A stretch of 33,585 nt of DNA from CAYSTL01 sp964516805 (GTDB taxonomy: Archaea > Thermoplasmatota > Thermoplasmata > Halarchaeoplasmatales > Halarchaeoplasmataceae). Below the pieces are notes generated by a model, which was not told where the DNA came from, ran no database searches, and saw nothing but the letters and a program-made list of their open reading frames with translations. Where the stretch lies: NCBI GenBank assembly GCA_964516805.1, contig CAZEXI010000021.1, forward strand, positions 1 through 33,585, in the 5' to 3' direction. Both the position numbers and the translations under genes were made by a program. Position 1 is the first letter of the stretch, and each line of letters starts with the position of its first letter. This document shows positions 1-10,131 of the stretch, one piece after another.

Positions 1-2
1 AT

Positions 3-3000
3 AAACCGATGGCGACCGATGATGTAGGAGTTACAGAGATCACCTCACCGGATGATAGAGTTAATTCAACAAGTTCTCATCATGTAGAATCTATAGTACA
101 AAATTATGGAGATAGCAATCTAACAGGTGTGACTGTAAATACAACGATACAAGGCGGTTCGACAACCTATCTACTTCAGGAAAGCTTTGAGGGTTCATTC
201 CCACCAAGCGGTTGGACATTTAATGATTCATCAGGAACTGGAGCTAATGATTGGAAAAGAGATGATGGTACTGATGAAGGACCAGGATCCGTTGTAGATG
301 GAGATTACTCTGCATTTTATGATGTATATTCAATTTCTTCTGGGGACTGGGGAAATATGCAGACACCATCGATAGATTTGTCTACAGTTTCTAATCCTAA
401 ATTATCATTGTACTGGTGGAATGAAGATGGTAGCGATCCGATAGAGATAGACTTATCAACGAATGGCGGATCAACTTATGATCATCATTTAGCAACATTG
501 GATACAACAACAACCTGGACAGAGGAAGTGATTGACCTTTCAAGCTATAATACAGAGACTGATGTAAAGATAAGATTTAATTGTACAAGTGATTATGGAT
601 TTTCTAATCCACATCTAGACGCCATCAGTGTAAAAAGTACAAGTGTTTCAACAGTTTATTCGGATGAAACAACGGTGGATATTGATTCGGGAAATGATAC
701 AACTGCAACATTTGCAGATTGGACACCCCCAACTGAAGGAACTTATATTATCAATTCAACAACTGAATTATCAGGAGATACTGACTCAACAAATGATTAT
801 ACTACTAAAGAAGTCACTGTAGTAAATGACCATGACGTTAGTCCAGATAAAATAATATCTCCTGGTGATGGACCTATACCACTGAAAACACAAGAAGTTA
901 TTGCTAATATTGATAACCTAGGAACATATGATGAAGAAATACCTATTAATGCTACTATTAAAAGATTAAATCCAACTGTGATTGCAAATGAAGGTTTCTC
1001 AAGTGGATTACCATCTGATTGGAATGTTACTGATGTAAATGGCAACAGCCATACGTGGACTGATTCACAAGGACAATATATGTATATTAACAGTACTGAA
1101 GACGATGAAGAGGATCTTATGACCACAAGAGCTTATAATTTTTCAGGTAACAACTATAAGGTTGAATTGACATTTGATTCTCTATCAGACGGTTATAATG
1201 ATAGAGAGGTATTAGTATCAAATGATAACGGAAGTACATGGACTACAGTAGATGAAGCTTCAGATGACGGAACAATCACTATGGATTTAACTGAATGGGC
1301 AGCAGGCGAAAATGAAGTCAAGGTAAGATTTAGATTTTATAATAATAATCATTATTCACCGGAATTCTGGCAAATTGACAATGTAAAGTTAACTGGATAT
1401 ACATTGAGTCAGGTTTATACTGATGAAGTTACAACGAATATTGGATACGGACAGGATAGTAATGTCACATTTTCAAGTTGGACCCCTTCAAGTGAGGCTG
1501 ATTATAATATCAATATCACTACAAAATTAGCTACAGATATGGACAATACCAATGACTATACTGAGAAGGAATTTACTGTTAAAGATGTCCATGACGTAGG
1601 TCCCACAGATGTTATTTCACCAATAGGGTTCACACCAGGTGTACCTGAAGAAGTTATTGCGAATGTAAGTAATCTTGGAAATCTAGACGAGACATTTCCA
1701 GTCAATACCACAATATATAGAAAAAATTACACTATGAATGAAAACTTTGCTACTAGCATACCTGAAGATTGGAATATAAGTGGAATATCAAGTTCTACTT
1801 GGGAATGGGATGACGGTTATGACTTTGATACTCCATATGCCACTGTAGAAGGAGCTGATGACATATGGCAGGATGAATGGCTTATAACCTCTCCAATTAA
1901 TGCAACAGATATGACAGGAACGACTTTGCAATTCGATCAAGATTACTACCATAGTGAAACGTATGCAGAAGTGTTGATAAGTTCAGATAACGGAACAACA
2001 TGGAATCAGTTAGCAAACTTTACAGATAGTAATGATGAAACGCAAACATTCGATATATCTAGTTATGCTGATGGAAACTCTCAGGTAAAGATTGCTTGGA
2101 GATTTAATAGTACAGATGATAGTTATGTTTACGGTGACTGGTCCATAGATAACGTTCAGGTTTACACTGCAGAACAGGTTTATACGGATCAATTGACTAC
2201 TACTGTAGAAGCAGGTAAAACTAAGACTGTAGGATTTGATAATTTCACAGCACCTACAACTGGTGACTATGTTATCAATGTTACAACGTTATTATTAGAA
2301 TCTGATATGGATCACAGTAATGATTATATTGTTGAAGAATTCCAAGGGCATACACACGATGTAGGACCTATTGAACCGGTTAATCCAATGAGTCCAGTTT
2401 TAACTGAATCACAAGCGGTTAATGCTACGATCTCAAACTACGGTACTATAGAAGAATCAGGTGTTCCAGTTACTGCAGAAATAAAAGGTTACTCAGGCTC
2501 ATTTGAATCCTTTACTGGAGACTTCCCACCAGAAGGTTGGACAACTGAATCTGGTGATTGGTCACAAGCATCCTCTGCTGAAGCTGGAGGAACAGCACCA
2601 GAAGCTAGTCTCTATTGGGATGATATAACAGAAGACTATTCATATTTACAATCTAAACCACAAACGACTTCAGGAGAGATCCATCTGAGTTTCAACTCAT
2701 ACATAGATAAGTACTGGCAAGACTATGGTGACTTCTCATGCAGAGTATTGGTCAGATCAAGTGGAGCTGACAGCTGGACAGATGTGTCACCTTGGGAGAA
2801 TCCAGTATCTTCTAGCGTATACGCTGATTCATACAGTATAGATATATCTAATAATACAGGTGTAGGTACACAAGTAAGATTTGAGTTCGAAGGTGCACCG
2901 TCATCGATCGATTATTGGTACATAGATAATGTGCATATCGGTGGTAGGCCAGTAGTTTATTCGGATTCAACAACAGTTGATGTACCAAAAGATACAGATG

Positions 3001-6000
3001 CAGTGGCAAGTTTCGCTGATTGGACTCCATCTTCAGTAGGAACTTATACTATGAATGTTACTACAGACTTATCAAGTGAAATGGATAACTCTAACGATTA
3101 CTTCACTAAAGAAATAGTAGTTCAGCCAACCGATGTAGAAGCTACGATGATAGATATTCCAAAGAAAACAACCTATCATTATGAGAAAGTTCCAAAAGCA
3201 ACAATAACTAATGTAGGTTATCAGAACGTAACTGATATTCCAGTTAACCTAACAATCGAGGAGATACACAGAATATCTGAAGACCAGACATTGAATCAGA
3301 ACTTTAGTAATGGTTTACCTTCAGATTGGAGTAAAACAGATGTTGACGGAAACGGGGTAACTTGGACAGATGCTTACGGTGAATACATGGAGATAAGAGC
3401 TAAGGACAAATATGAAGAAGGCATGTTACAAACCAGATCGATCAACTTAACCAATGCTGAAAATAAGGTATGGTTAGAGTTTAACTCAACCTATTATTCA
3501 GGAGCATCCAACTCTAGAGATCTTATGATATCATTTGACAATGGAGCTAACTGGAGAAGAATAGGTGCAAACATTGGACAAGGACATGTCGAGAGAGACC
3601 TTTCAGATCTAGCTGAAGGTAAAGAACAAGTCAAGATAGGCTGGAGATTCTACAGTACAGAGCCTGAGAGCGGTGAATTCTGGAGAATAGATGATGTTTC
3701 TATTGGTGGTGAATATCTAACACCAGAATATACTAATGAAACAACCGTTTCAAAATTGGACATGGGCAATGAGACAAAAGTTTCAACCTTTGCGAATTGG
3801 ACGCCTACAAATACTACTGATTATTTGGTAACTTTAACAACTCTGTATCCTGATGATGACATTGCAACAAATAACGAGATAAATAAAAGAATAGAAGTTC
3901 TACATAATTATCCACCGAACAAGCCTAATAATCCACAGCCATTTGATGGCAAAGAGAATATCCCAGCATTCGCAACCCTAAAAGTAAATGTTACTGATCC
4001 AAATGAGAATCTACTCAAACCATTGAGTGTAGATTTCTACGTGATGAATTCTTCTGGACAAGAAGTATGGAATGGTTCTGTCACAGGAGTAAAAGGTAAT
4101 ATAGCTTCAATTGAAACCGGCATGCTTGAAACTAACGAAACCCATACATGGTACGCAGAAGTTTCCGATGGATTTGAAACAAACATGTCTGATACTTGGT
4201 CATTCACAACATATGCACCAACTCCAATGTGGAAGAATAAAACTGCTAAGATAGATGCAAGTGCACCTAAACAGATTGAGAATCCTTCCGTTGATTGGAA
4301 TGGAAAACGATATGTTGGCGGTGAAGACACTATATACCATCATGGATTCGAAAATGGACAGTTATCCCCATGGAGTGTAGCTTCAGGAACAGGATTCGTA
4401 GATGTTACCACAGATGATGCATATGAAGGCAACTATTCATTGGTTACTGGAGAAGAAGAAGTAAATGTTCATTCACCTGAAATAGATCTAACCACAGTCG
4501 ATCCATCTAGATCTGATGCTATTTTGAGTATGTGGATAAAGGCATCGGAAGTACTGGATGATCCAGAAAGTGGAGACGATATGTGGATAGAGTATAAGAA
4601 TGATGCTGGTGAATGGAAAGTACTAGGTAAATTTGAAGGTGGTACTGCAGGACAAGTTTACACACCAGAAATGCCTCTTCCAACTGATGCATTGCATGAG
4701 AACTTTACTATCAATGTACATCAGATAAGTGGAACAGGTAGCGATTATGACTTCTGGCATGTGGACGATGTAGAGATCACAGTCAGGAATTTCATAGAAA
4801 CAGAAAACAATATCATAACATGGGAATCATCACCAGATGATGGTGGATTAGAGAATGATGTAGACCATTATAATCTATACAGATCAAAGAGTGAAACTGG
4901 TCCTTGGAACAGCTCAACGATGATTAAAGAGATATCAGCGGATGGCTCATCAAGCTATACATATATTGATGAGGATAAAGGAATGGACGGTATCAAATGG
5001 AACTATTTGATAAGAGCAATAGATAACGTAGGAAACATGGAAATGAATGAGAATGTATTCTCAGAATTATCTACACCAAAAGTATCTAACCCAACTCCAG
5101 AACATGGATCTGAAGTAAGTGGAACTTCTCAAACAATCTCAATAGATGCAGAGACACCAACTGGAGATCCGATGACAGCTATGTTCTTCAACCATGATAC
5201 TGATAAGATGATAGGCAAAGTAACTGGTGTGAAGAATGAAACAGTAAGTGTTGATTGGCAATTATCTCAAGAAGGAATGACAAAGAACCATAATTGGTAC
5301 GTGATGTTGACTTACGAAGATTCTAACTTCTTAACAAAATCACCAGGAAAAGAGCCGATAGGTTCAGACTGGAACTATATGTACGATGCTGATCATCGTT
5401 CATCAATGGATAGTGCATTTGGAATGACTAGTGAAGGAACATGGTACGGTGGAATGATACAAGATCTTTCTGATCAACTAGGTAACTACATCACAGATGT
5501 AGCCTACTTCAACTACGGAGATAATGCATCATATGTACAGGCACACGTTGCCAAGAATTCAGGCGGAGCACCAGGACAGTGGTTAGGATCAAGTGCAGAA
5601 TATACTCCAACAGAAACTGGATGGATCGAACTAGAATTACAATCACTAGTTGAGATTAGAAGTCCAGGTGAATACTGGATAGTCCTAGAAATAGGAGATA
5701 AAGGCGCCGATGCTTATCAATTTGGTGTAAAAAGTGGTTACGTCAATAACGCATTCTATGGTAACTTTGCAGGGGATCCACACAATTCAGGAGACTGGCA
5801 AGATCTAGGTGGAAGCGACCGTGATTACTCATGGTTAATTGAATCAAAAGTTACTGAGTACGCTGAAAGTTATGAATTCTACTTAAAAGATACAATTAAA
5901 CCAACAGCAGATGCAGGACAAGATAAAACTGTAAAACAATTCAACGAAGTAACATTTGATGGATCAGCCTCAACAGATAACATAGACGTTACTGGTTATA

Positions 6001-8285
6001 CCTGGACCATAGAAGGTGAAGAATACACTGGAGAAACTGTATCTTACTCATTCAGTGAAGTCGGTACATACGATGTTGAATTAACAGTAAAAGATGCTGC
6101 TGGAAATACTAATACAGACACAATCACTGTTGATGTAATAGATAACGAAGCTCCAAACGCTAATATGGGTATTCCAGGAAGCGTGAACGTGAATAGAGAT
6201 TTCACCTTAGATGCTTCAGGATCTACAGATAATGTAGGAGTAACATCCTATACATGGACAATCGATGGTACCGAATACAATGGAGAAGAGATCACACATT
6301 CATTCAGTGAATTAGGAACACATGATGTCAAGTTGAAAGTCGAAGATGCAGAAGGAAACGTAGGTGTGGCTAGTGTAACTATAACAGCTGTAGACGATAT
6401 ATCACCAGTAGCTGACGCAGGAGAAGATAGAACAGTTGATGAAGATACTGAAGTAACATTTGATGCAAGTGGTTCATCAGATAACGATATGATAATTAAT
6501 TACACTTGGAATATTATGGGCGAACATTATTATGGAGAACAACTAACTGAGCAATTTACAGAACCTGGAGTTTATCAGGTAGACTTGATAGTAACAGACG
6601 AACAAGGGAATACGAACACTGATAGCGTAACTGTAACTGTGAACGATGTTACCAAACCAAGTGTTGATCTTTCAGTCAATAAACAAACTGTTGGATTGAA
6701 TGAAATGATATCATTCGATGCAAGTGGTTCATCAGATAATGTAGCTGTGACAGGCTATACTTGGACAATCAACGGACAGGAATATACTGGAGAGATGTAC
6801 TCATACGCATTTAGTGAAACTGGAGATCACGAGGTTACATTGACAGTGACAGATGAAGCAGGTAATACCAATTCCACAGCAGTAACCATAAATGTTGAAG
6901 ACCAAACAGCTCCTGTAGCTGAATTTGGTTCAAATATGAATATAAAAGTAGGATCAGAGGTATCATTCAATAGTTCAGGATCATATGACAACGTAGGAAT
7001 AACAAGTTATACATGGAATATAGCAGGAACAGAAAAGTCTGGAGAAAAAACGGAATATACATTTAATCAACCAGGGGAATATGAAGCAACTTTAACAGTA
7101 ACAGATGAGGCAGGAAATACTGATTCCAAGACTGTAATTATAACAGTTATAGATGAAACAGCTCCAATAGCTAAATTCGATTCAAAGATGAGTACAACAA
7201 TTGGAACACAGATCACATTTGATGGATCTGGATCATCAGATAATGTAGAAGTAACAAGTTACACATGGAATATAGATGGAGAAGAAAAGACTGGAGAGAC
7301 GACAAAACATACATTTAACGAACCTGGAGAATATCAAGTAACTTTGACAGTAGCAGATGAAGCAGGAAATACTGGTCAAATATCAAAGACTATCACAGTC
7401 AATGATGTTACACCACCAGAAGTAAGTATAAGTGCACCATCTTCAGCGCCTACAGGTGAAAATGTCACATTAGATGGATCTGGATCAACAGACAATGTGG
7501 AAATATCTAGCTACAAATGGAGTATAAACGGTAAAGAATATACCGGTGAAACTATGGAACATGAATTTGATAAACCAGGAACATACATAGTTACATTAAG
7601 AGTTACAGATGAAGCAGGCAACACAGCTAGAGAAACGATGGATATAGAAGTAAATGACAATGAGAATCCAACAGCTGAAATAGATGTATCTAATACTACA
7701 ATAAGCGTTACAGATAAGATCAGGTTAGATGCTAGTGGATCTTCGGATAACATTAGAATAGCCAGCTACGAGTGGAACCTTGGTAATGGGGAAACTTCAA
7801 ACGGAGAGAAAGTCTATTATGAATACTCAGAAGCAGATACATATACTGTGAAATTAACAGTAACAGACGAAGCAGGAAATACAGGAACTAAAACAGTTGA
7901 TATACAGGTCAAGAAAGATGCTGATGACAATGGTATCCCAGATGAATATGAAGAAGCATACGATCTAGAAGGGGCTAATAATGACCCAGACGGTGATGGC
8001 TTCGACAACTTGAAAGAGTACAAAGAGGGAACAGATCCTAGAAATGCTGATAGTAATCCTGGATTAGGAGCAGTATTCTATATGCTTCCAATCATAATTG
8101 TACTAGTGATAATCATAGCAGTAATGTACTGGAAATATAATCAAGGTGGACAAACAGGAACTGAGGAAACCACAGAAGAACCAGAGGAAGAAGAAGAATT
8201 TTTCAGTGAAGAAAGTGAAGAAGTAGAAGACGAAGAGAACATCTTCAGTGACGAGGACTTCGATGAAGACTTCGAAGAAGAATAG
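3..8285 (+). CDS. Giant PKD/CARDB-like surface protein, 5' end cut by window
   Basis: Cell-surface protein, probably adhesive or structural. The frame is open to the window edge and the first Met (base 9) enters straight into a CARDB-like strand (DVGVTEI) with no signal peptide, so the true start lies upstream. Residues are counted from that Met. About 4-1295: five modules of roughly 255 residues, each a CARDB-like strand set opening with HDVxP or similar, then a MAM/choice-of-anchor-J-like jelly roll (FPPSGW, WxIDNV). About 1300-1960: Ig-like, another jelly roll, a fibronectin-III-like stretch and an unassigned beta-rich domain. About 1962-2635: eight PKD repeats. About 2637-2675: thrombospondin-type-3 or dockerin-like acidic loops (DPDGDGFDNL). 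One membrane helix near 2688-2712 is followed by a 46-residue tail that is nearly all Glu and Asp. There are many N-glycosylation sequons and almost no cysteine. Domains are clear; the biological role is inferred. Confidence 0.9.
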   Translation, partial: KPMATDDVGVTEITSPDDRVNSTSSHHVESIVQNYGDSNLTGVTVNTTIQGGSTTYLLQESFEGSFPPSGWTFNDSSGTGANDWKRDDGTDEGPGSVVDGDYSAFYDVYSISSGDWGNMQTPSIDLSTVSNPKLSLYWWNEDGSDPIEIDLSTNGGSTYDHHLATLDTTTTWTEEVIDLSSYNTETDVKIRFNCTSDYGFSNPHLDAISVKSTSVSTVYSDETTVDIDSGNDTTATFADWTPPTEGTYIINSTTELSGDTDSTNDYTTKEVTVVNDHDVSPDKIISPGDGPIPLKTQEVIANIDNLGTYDEEIPINATIKRLNPTVIANEGFSSGLPSDWNVTDVNGNSHTWTDSQGQYMYINSTEDDEEDLMTTRAYNFSGNNYKVELTFDSLSDGYNDREVLVSNDNGSTWTTVDEASDDGTITMDLTEWAAGENEVKVRFRFYNNNHYSPEFWQIDNVKLTGYTLSQVYTDEVTTNIGYGQDSNVTFSSWTPSSEADYNINITTKLATDMDNTNDYTEKEFTVKDVHDVGPTDVISPIGFTPGVPEEVIANVSNLGNLDETFPVNTTIYRKNYTMNENFATSIPEDWNISGISSSTWEWDDGYDFDTPYATVEGADDIWQDEWLITSPINATDMTGTTLQFDQDYYHSETYAEVLISSDNGTTWNQLANFTDSNDETQTFDISSYADGNSQVKIAWRFNSTDDSYVYGDWSIDNVQVYTAEQVYTDQLTTTVEAGKTKTVGFDNFTAPTTGDYVINVTTLLLESDMDHSNDYIVEEFQGHTHDVGPIEPVNPMSPVLTESQAVNATISNYGTIEESGVPVTAEIKGYSGSFESFTGDFPPEGWTTESGDWSQASSAEAGGTAPEASLYWDDITEDYSYLQSKPQTTSGEIHLSFNSYIDKYWQDYGDFSCRVLVRSSGADSWTDVSPWENPVSSSVYADSYSIDISNNTGVGTQVRFEFEGAPSSIDYWYIDNVHIGGRPVVYSDSTTVDVPKDTDAVASFADWTPSSVGTYTMNVTTDLSSEMDNSNDYFTKEIVVQPTDVEATMIDIPKKTTYHYEKVPKATITNVGYQNVTDIPVNLTIEEIHRISEDQTLNQNFSNGLPSDWSKTDVDGNGVTWTDAYGEYMEIRAKDKYEEGMLQTRSINLTNAENKVWLEFNSTYYSGASNSRDLMISFDNGANWRRIGANIGQGHVERDLSDLAEGKEQVKIGWRFYSTEPESGEFWRIDDVSIGGEYLTPEYTNETTVSKLDMGNETKVSTFANWTPTNTTDYLVTLTTLYPDDDIATNNEINKRIEVLHNYPPNKPNNPQPFDGKENIPAFATLKVNVTDPNENLLKPLSVDFYVMNSSGQEVWNGSVTGVKGNIASIETGMLETNETHTWYAEVSDGFETNMSDTWSFTTYAPTPMWKNKTAKIDASAPKQIENPSVDWNGKRYVGGEDTIYHHGFENGQLSPWSVASGTGFVDVTTDDAYEGNYSLVTGEEEVNVHSPEIDLTTVDPSRSDAILSMWIKASEVLDDPESGDDMWIEYKNDAGEWKVLGKFEGGTAGQVYTPEMPLPTDALHENFTINVHQISGTGSDYDFWHVDDVEITVRNFIETENNIITWESSPDDGGLENDVDHYNLYRSKSETGPWNSSTMIKEISADGSSSYTYIDEDKGMDGIKWNYLIRAIDNVGNMEMNENVFSELSTPKVSNPTPEHGSEVSGTSQTISIDAETPTGDPMTAMFFNHDTDKMIGKVTGVKNETVSVDWQLSQEGMTKNHNWYVMLTYEDSNFLTKSPGKEPIGSDWNYMYDADHRSSMDSAFGMTSEGTWYGGMIQDLSDQLGNYITDVAYFNYGDNASYVQAHVAKNSGGAPGQWLGSSAEYTPTETGWIELELQSLVEIRSPGEYWIVLEIGDKGADAYQFGVKSGYVNNAFYGNFAGDPHNSGDWQDLGGSDRDYSWLIESKVTEYAESYEFYLKDTIKPTADAGQDKTVKQFNEVTFDGSASTDNIDVTGYTWTIEGEEYTGETVSYSFSEVGTYDVELTVKDAAGNTNTDTITVDVIDNEAPNANMGIPGSVNVNRDFTLDASGSTDNVGVTSYTWTIDGTEYNGEEITHSFSELGTHDVKLKVEDAEGNVGVASVTITAVDDISPVADAGEDRTVDEDTEVTFDASGSSDNDMIINYTWNIMGEHYYGEQLTEQFTEPGVYQVDLIVTDEQGNTNTDSVTVTVNDVTKPSVDLSVNKQTVGLNEMISFDASGSSDNVAVTGYTWTINGQEYTGEMYSYAFSETGDHEVTLTVTDEAGNTNSTAVTINVEDQTAPVAEFGSNMNIKVGSEVSFNSSGSYDNVGITSYTWNIAGTEKSGEKTEYTFNQPGEYEATLTVTDEAGNTDSKTVIITVIDETAPIAKFDSKMSTTIGTQITFDGSGSSDNVEVTSYTWNIDGEEKTGETTKHTFNEPGEYQVTLTVADEAGNTGQISKTITVNDVTPPEVSISAPSSAPTGENVTLDGSGSTDNVEISSYKWSINGKEYTGETMEHEFDKPGTYIVTLRVTDEAGNTARETMDIEVNDNENPTAEIDVSNTTISVTDKIRLDASGSSDNIRIASYEWNLGNGETSNGEKVYYEYSEADTYTVKLTVTDEAGNTGTKTVDIQVKKDADDNGIPDEYEEAYDLEGANNDPDGDGFDNLKEYKEGTDPRNADSNPGLGAVFYMLPIIIVLVIIIAVMYWKYNQGGQTGTEETTEEPEEEEEFFSEESEEVEDEENIFSDEDFDEDFEEE
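18..3896 (+). repeat. Five tandem CARDB-like plus jelly-roll modules inside the first gene
   Basis: Module starts fall near residues 4, 275, 528, 783 and 1041, a period of about 255 residues. Each unit has the order: DVxP strand, jelly roll with a GxPxxW turn, WxIDNV, VYTDExTT strand, FxxWTP and a final NDYxxKE strand. This is protein-level repetition; the DNA of the units has diverged. Confidence 0.8.
5892..7912 (+). repeat. Eight tandem PKD-domain repeats
   Basis: Eight units of about 84 residues run from TIKPTADAG to the last TDEAGNTGTK. They share FDxSGSxDN, YTWxIxGxEYxGE and TDEAGNT. The stretch coding TDEAGNT is almost the same at DNA level in several units (for example near 6851, 7101, 7351 and 7861), which suggests recent expansion or gene conversion. 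Confidence 0.85.
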
Positions 8286-8310
8286 AATACAAACCAAAAA
8301 AACCTAAAAC

Positions 8311-8334
8311 CCTTTATTTTTTAATTATATTTTA
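8311..8334 (+). terminator. T-rich tract after the first gene
   Basis: A run of T-rich sequence follows the first gene's stop by about 25 bases with no strong hairpin. Archaeal RNA polymerase can terminate on U-tracts alone, so this is a plausible terminator. It sits just before the next gene's promoter. Confidence 0.35.
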
Positions 8335-8346
8335 GAGTTACAACAA

Positions 8347-8357
8347 GATTTTTATAG
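8347..8357 (+). promoter_or_regulatory. TATA-like box before the transglutaminase-like gene
   Basis: A T-rich box ending in TTTATAG is centred near 8352. It is only about 13 bases from the ATG at 8365 but 28 bases from the in-frame ATG at 8380, the spacing seen at other genes here. Either translation starts at 8380 on a leaderless transcript, or the weaker box near 8325-8334 serves the ATG at 8365. Confidence 0.45.
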
Positions 8358-8364
8358 ATTATCT

Positions 8365-10131
8365 ATGACTACAAAATATATGACAAATAGTAAAAACCTC
8401 AAATACATTATAATTATATTCGTGTTGATATTACTATTTCTAAGTAACACTTCGTTTTTATTTACAGCTAAAGCTGAAGGTGCTGATAAAGATGGAGACG
8501 GATTAGATAAATTAGAGGAAGAACTGATAGGTACTGATTCTTCAAAAGAAAGAAGCCCAGGATTATATTGTGAATACAAAACCAGCTATAAAACAAAGGA
8601 TTATAATTCATGGAAGACCTATTCAGGTCAGAACGGTTCTATAACTATAGCTTTGGAAAAAATAGTCATCAGAAGAGGTACAACTATAGAATTAGGTGGG
8701 AATAGTGATGGTGAAATAAGTATAGAGTCTACAAAAGAAAATATGGATGAGTTATCTGTAGATGGATGGGACATAAAGGTGCCTGATGATAACACCGTTG
8801 GTAAATATGTGATTCTGATAGAAGACGGCGGGTGGAAAAAAACGATGGATCTTTATATCGTTTTTGATCCCTTTAATACTGGTCTTTCTGATGATAAAAT
8901 TGATGGGTACGCCTATAATGAGTATGGTACACGAGATGAGAGAGGATACATTTACACAAACTCAGGTAATCTATTCAAGGGTGATCTTTATCCCTTTGGT
9001 GATGATAATAAGAGTATCACAGATATATACGAATTTGCATTAGCAGGAGTTGGGAACACATCAGATCCGATTTTAGCTTCTGTGAAATTGGTACGGATTG
9101 TAGCACAGAGGAACACAGCTAGACCGAAAGAGCCACCTCAATTACGCGATCCAAGGAAGATATTATATTTTAATCAAGGAAAAATCGAAGGATTAACGGT
9201 AGCAGATGCGAGAAAACTTTCTATGAATGGTGTCAATAGGGATAAATTGGCAGACAAAGGGTATACAAAAACGCTAGGGGCTTGGTGTGATGAATGTGCA
9301 TTTGCTCTTACAGGCCTATTAAGATCAATTGGAATACCTAGTAGAATTGTATCTTTGCATCCTTCTAAAGATACAAAACTGATGGGTAACTATATATCTG
9401 AAGCATGGTTTGAGGAGTCCATGTATGAAGCTGATTGGATTGAAGATAAAGGCGATTGGTATGCCTTAGATGCAGATGAATGGAATGCGGAATGGGATAC
9501 CGATCCAAAATTTTGGATGCCAATGGGTGAATGTTATGCATCTAGGTCCAATTATGGTTTTGCAAGTGAATATCTTTTCCGGGTGAATTATGATTACGAT
9601 GTTAAACACTATTATGTATTAGGTACTGAAGATATTGAGGAACCTATATTAAATGAAGTTACCAGTCATTACGAAGATGACAAATTAATAAATCTGAAAT
9701 ATGGCAATTTAAAAAAATATAAGGGAAGAGGTGGGGGAGATTTCTACAAAGTGAGTGTTCAGAATTATTCTAAGTTATCATTGACTTCAAATGGCGGTAT
9801 TGATCCAAATATTTATATCAACAGTGATAAATATCCAGCTTTAAAAATATCTTATCAAGGATATCCTCCACATAGGAGAAATAAAAATAATACAGGAAAA
9901 GAAGTTATACTGGAACCTGGAGAATATTATATAGCAGTTTTTGCTCCAGAGGTAGGTAGTAATTCTTTAGAAGGTAATTATGGTGAATATACTTTAAGAT
10001 TGAAAAGAACATCTAAAAGCGAAATCGATGATCCTAAAGAAGATATCAAGTTAAAAGGATATAAGTATATAATAAGTATAAGTTTGATAATAGTCTGGCT
10101 ATTATCATTTGTTATAATGAAGTATTATTAG
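8365..10131 (+). CDS. Anchored transglutaminase-like protein with missing catalytic His
   Basis: Predicted to be exported and held by a C-terminal helix. Residues 13-36 are a hydrophobic signal, followed at once by a thrombospondin-type-3 calcium loop (DKDGDGLDKLEEE) and the short motif RSPGLY. Residues about 290-375 fit a transglutaminase-like core: GAWCDECA holds the presumed nucleophile C308, then LLRSIGIPSRIV, and D369 lies in WYALDAD. The motif that normally reads HAW or HVW reads EAW, so E346 replaces the catalytic His. About 450-555 resembles a bacterial pre-peptidase C-terminal (PPC) beta domain (GEYYIAVFA, YTLRL). A helix fills residues 568-588. The gene may be a binding pseudo-enzyme rather than a peptidase. 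ATG 8380 is an alternative start. The stop overlaps the convergent gene by four bases. Confidence 0.85.
   Translation: MTTKYMTNSKNLKYIIIIFVLILLFLSNTSFLFTAKAEGADKDGDGLDKLEEELIGTDSSKERSPGLYCEYKTSYKTKDYNSWKTYSGQNGSITIALEKIVIRRGTTIELGGNSDGEISIESTKENMDELSVDGWDIKVPDDNTVGKYVILIEDGGWKKTMDLYIVFDPFNTGLSDDKIDGYAYNEYGTRDERGYIYTNSGNLFKGDLYPFGDDNKSITDIYEFALAGVGNTSDPILASVKLVRIVAQRNTARPKEPPQLRDPRKILYFNQGKIEGLTVADARKLSMNGVNRDKLADKGYTKTLGAWCDECAFALTGLLRSIGIPSRIVSLHPSKDTKLMGNYISEAWFEESMYEADWIEDKGDWYALDADEWNAEWDTDPKFWMPMGECYASRSNYGFASEYLFRVNYDYDVKHYYVLGTEDIEEPILNEVTSHYEDDKLINLKYGNLKKYKGRGGGDFYKVSVQNYSKLSLTSNGGIDPNIYINSDKYPALKISYQGYPPHRRNKNNTGKEVILEPGEYYIAVFAPEVGSNSLEGNYGEYTLRLKRTSKSEIDDPKEDIKLKGYKYIISISLIIVWLLSFVIMKYY

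Noticed and set aside
5892..7912. Regularly spaced similar DNA that could suggest a repeat array
   Set aside because: The spacing is whole PKD domains in one open frame; there are no short identical repeats with unique spacers, so this is not a CRISPR array. None was seen elsewhere.
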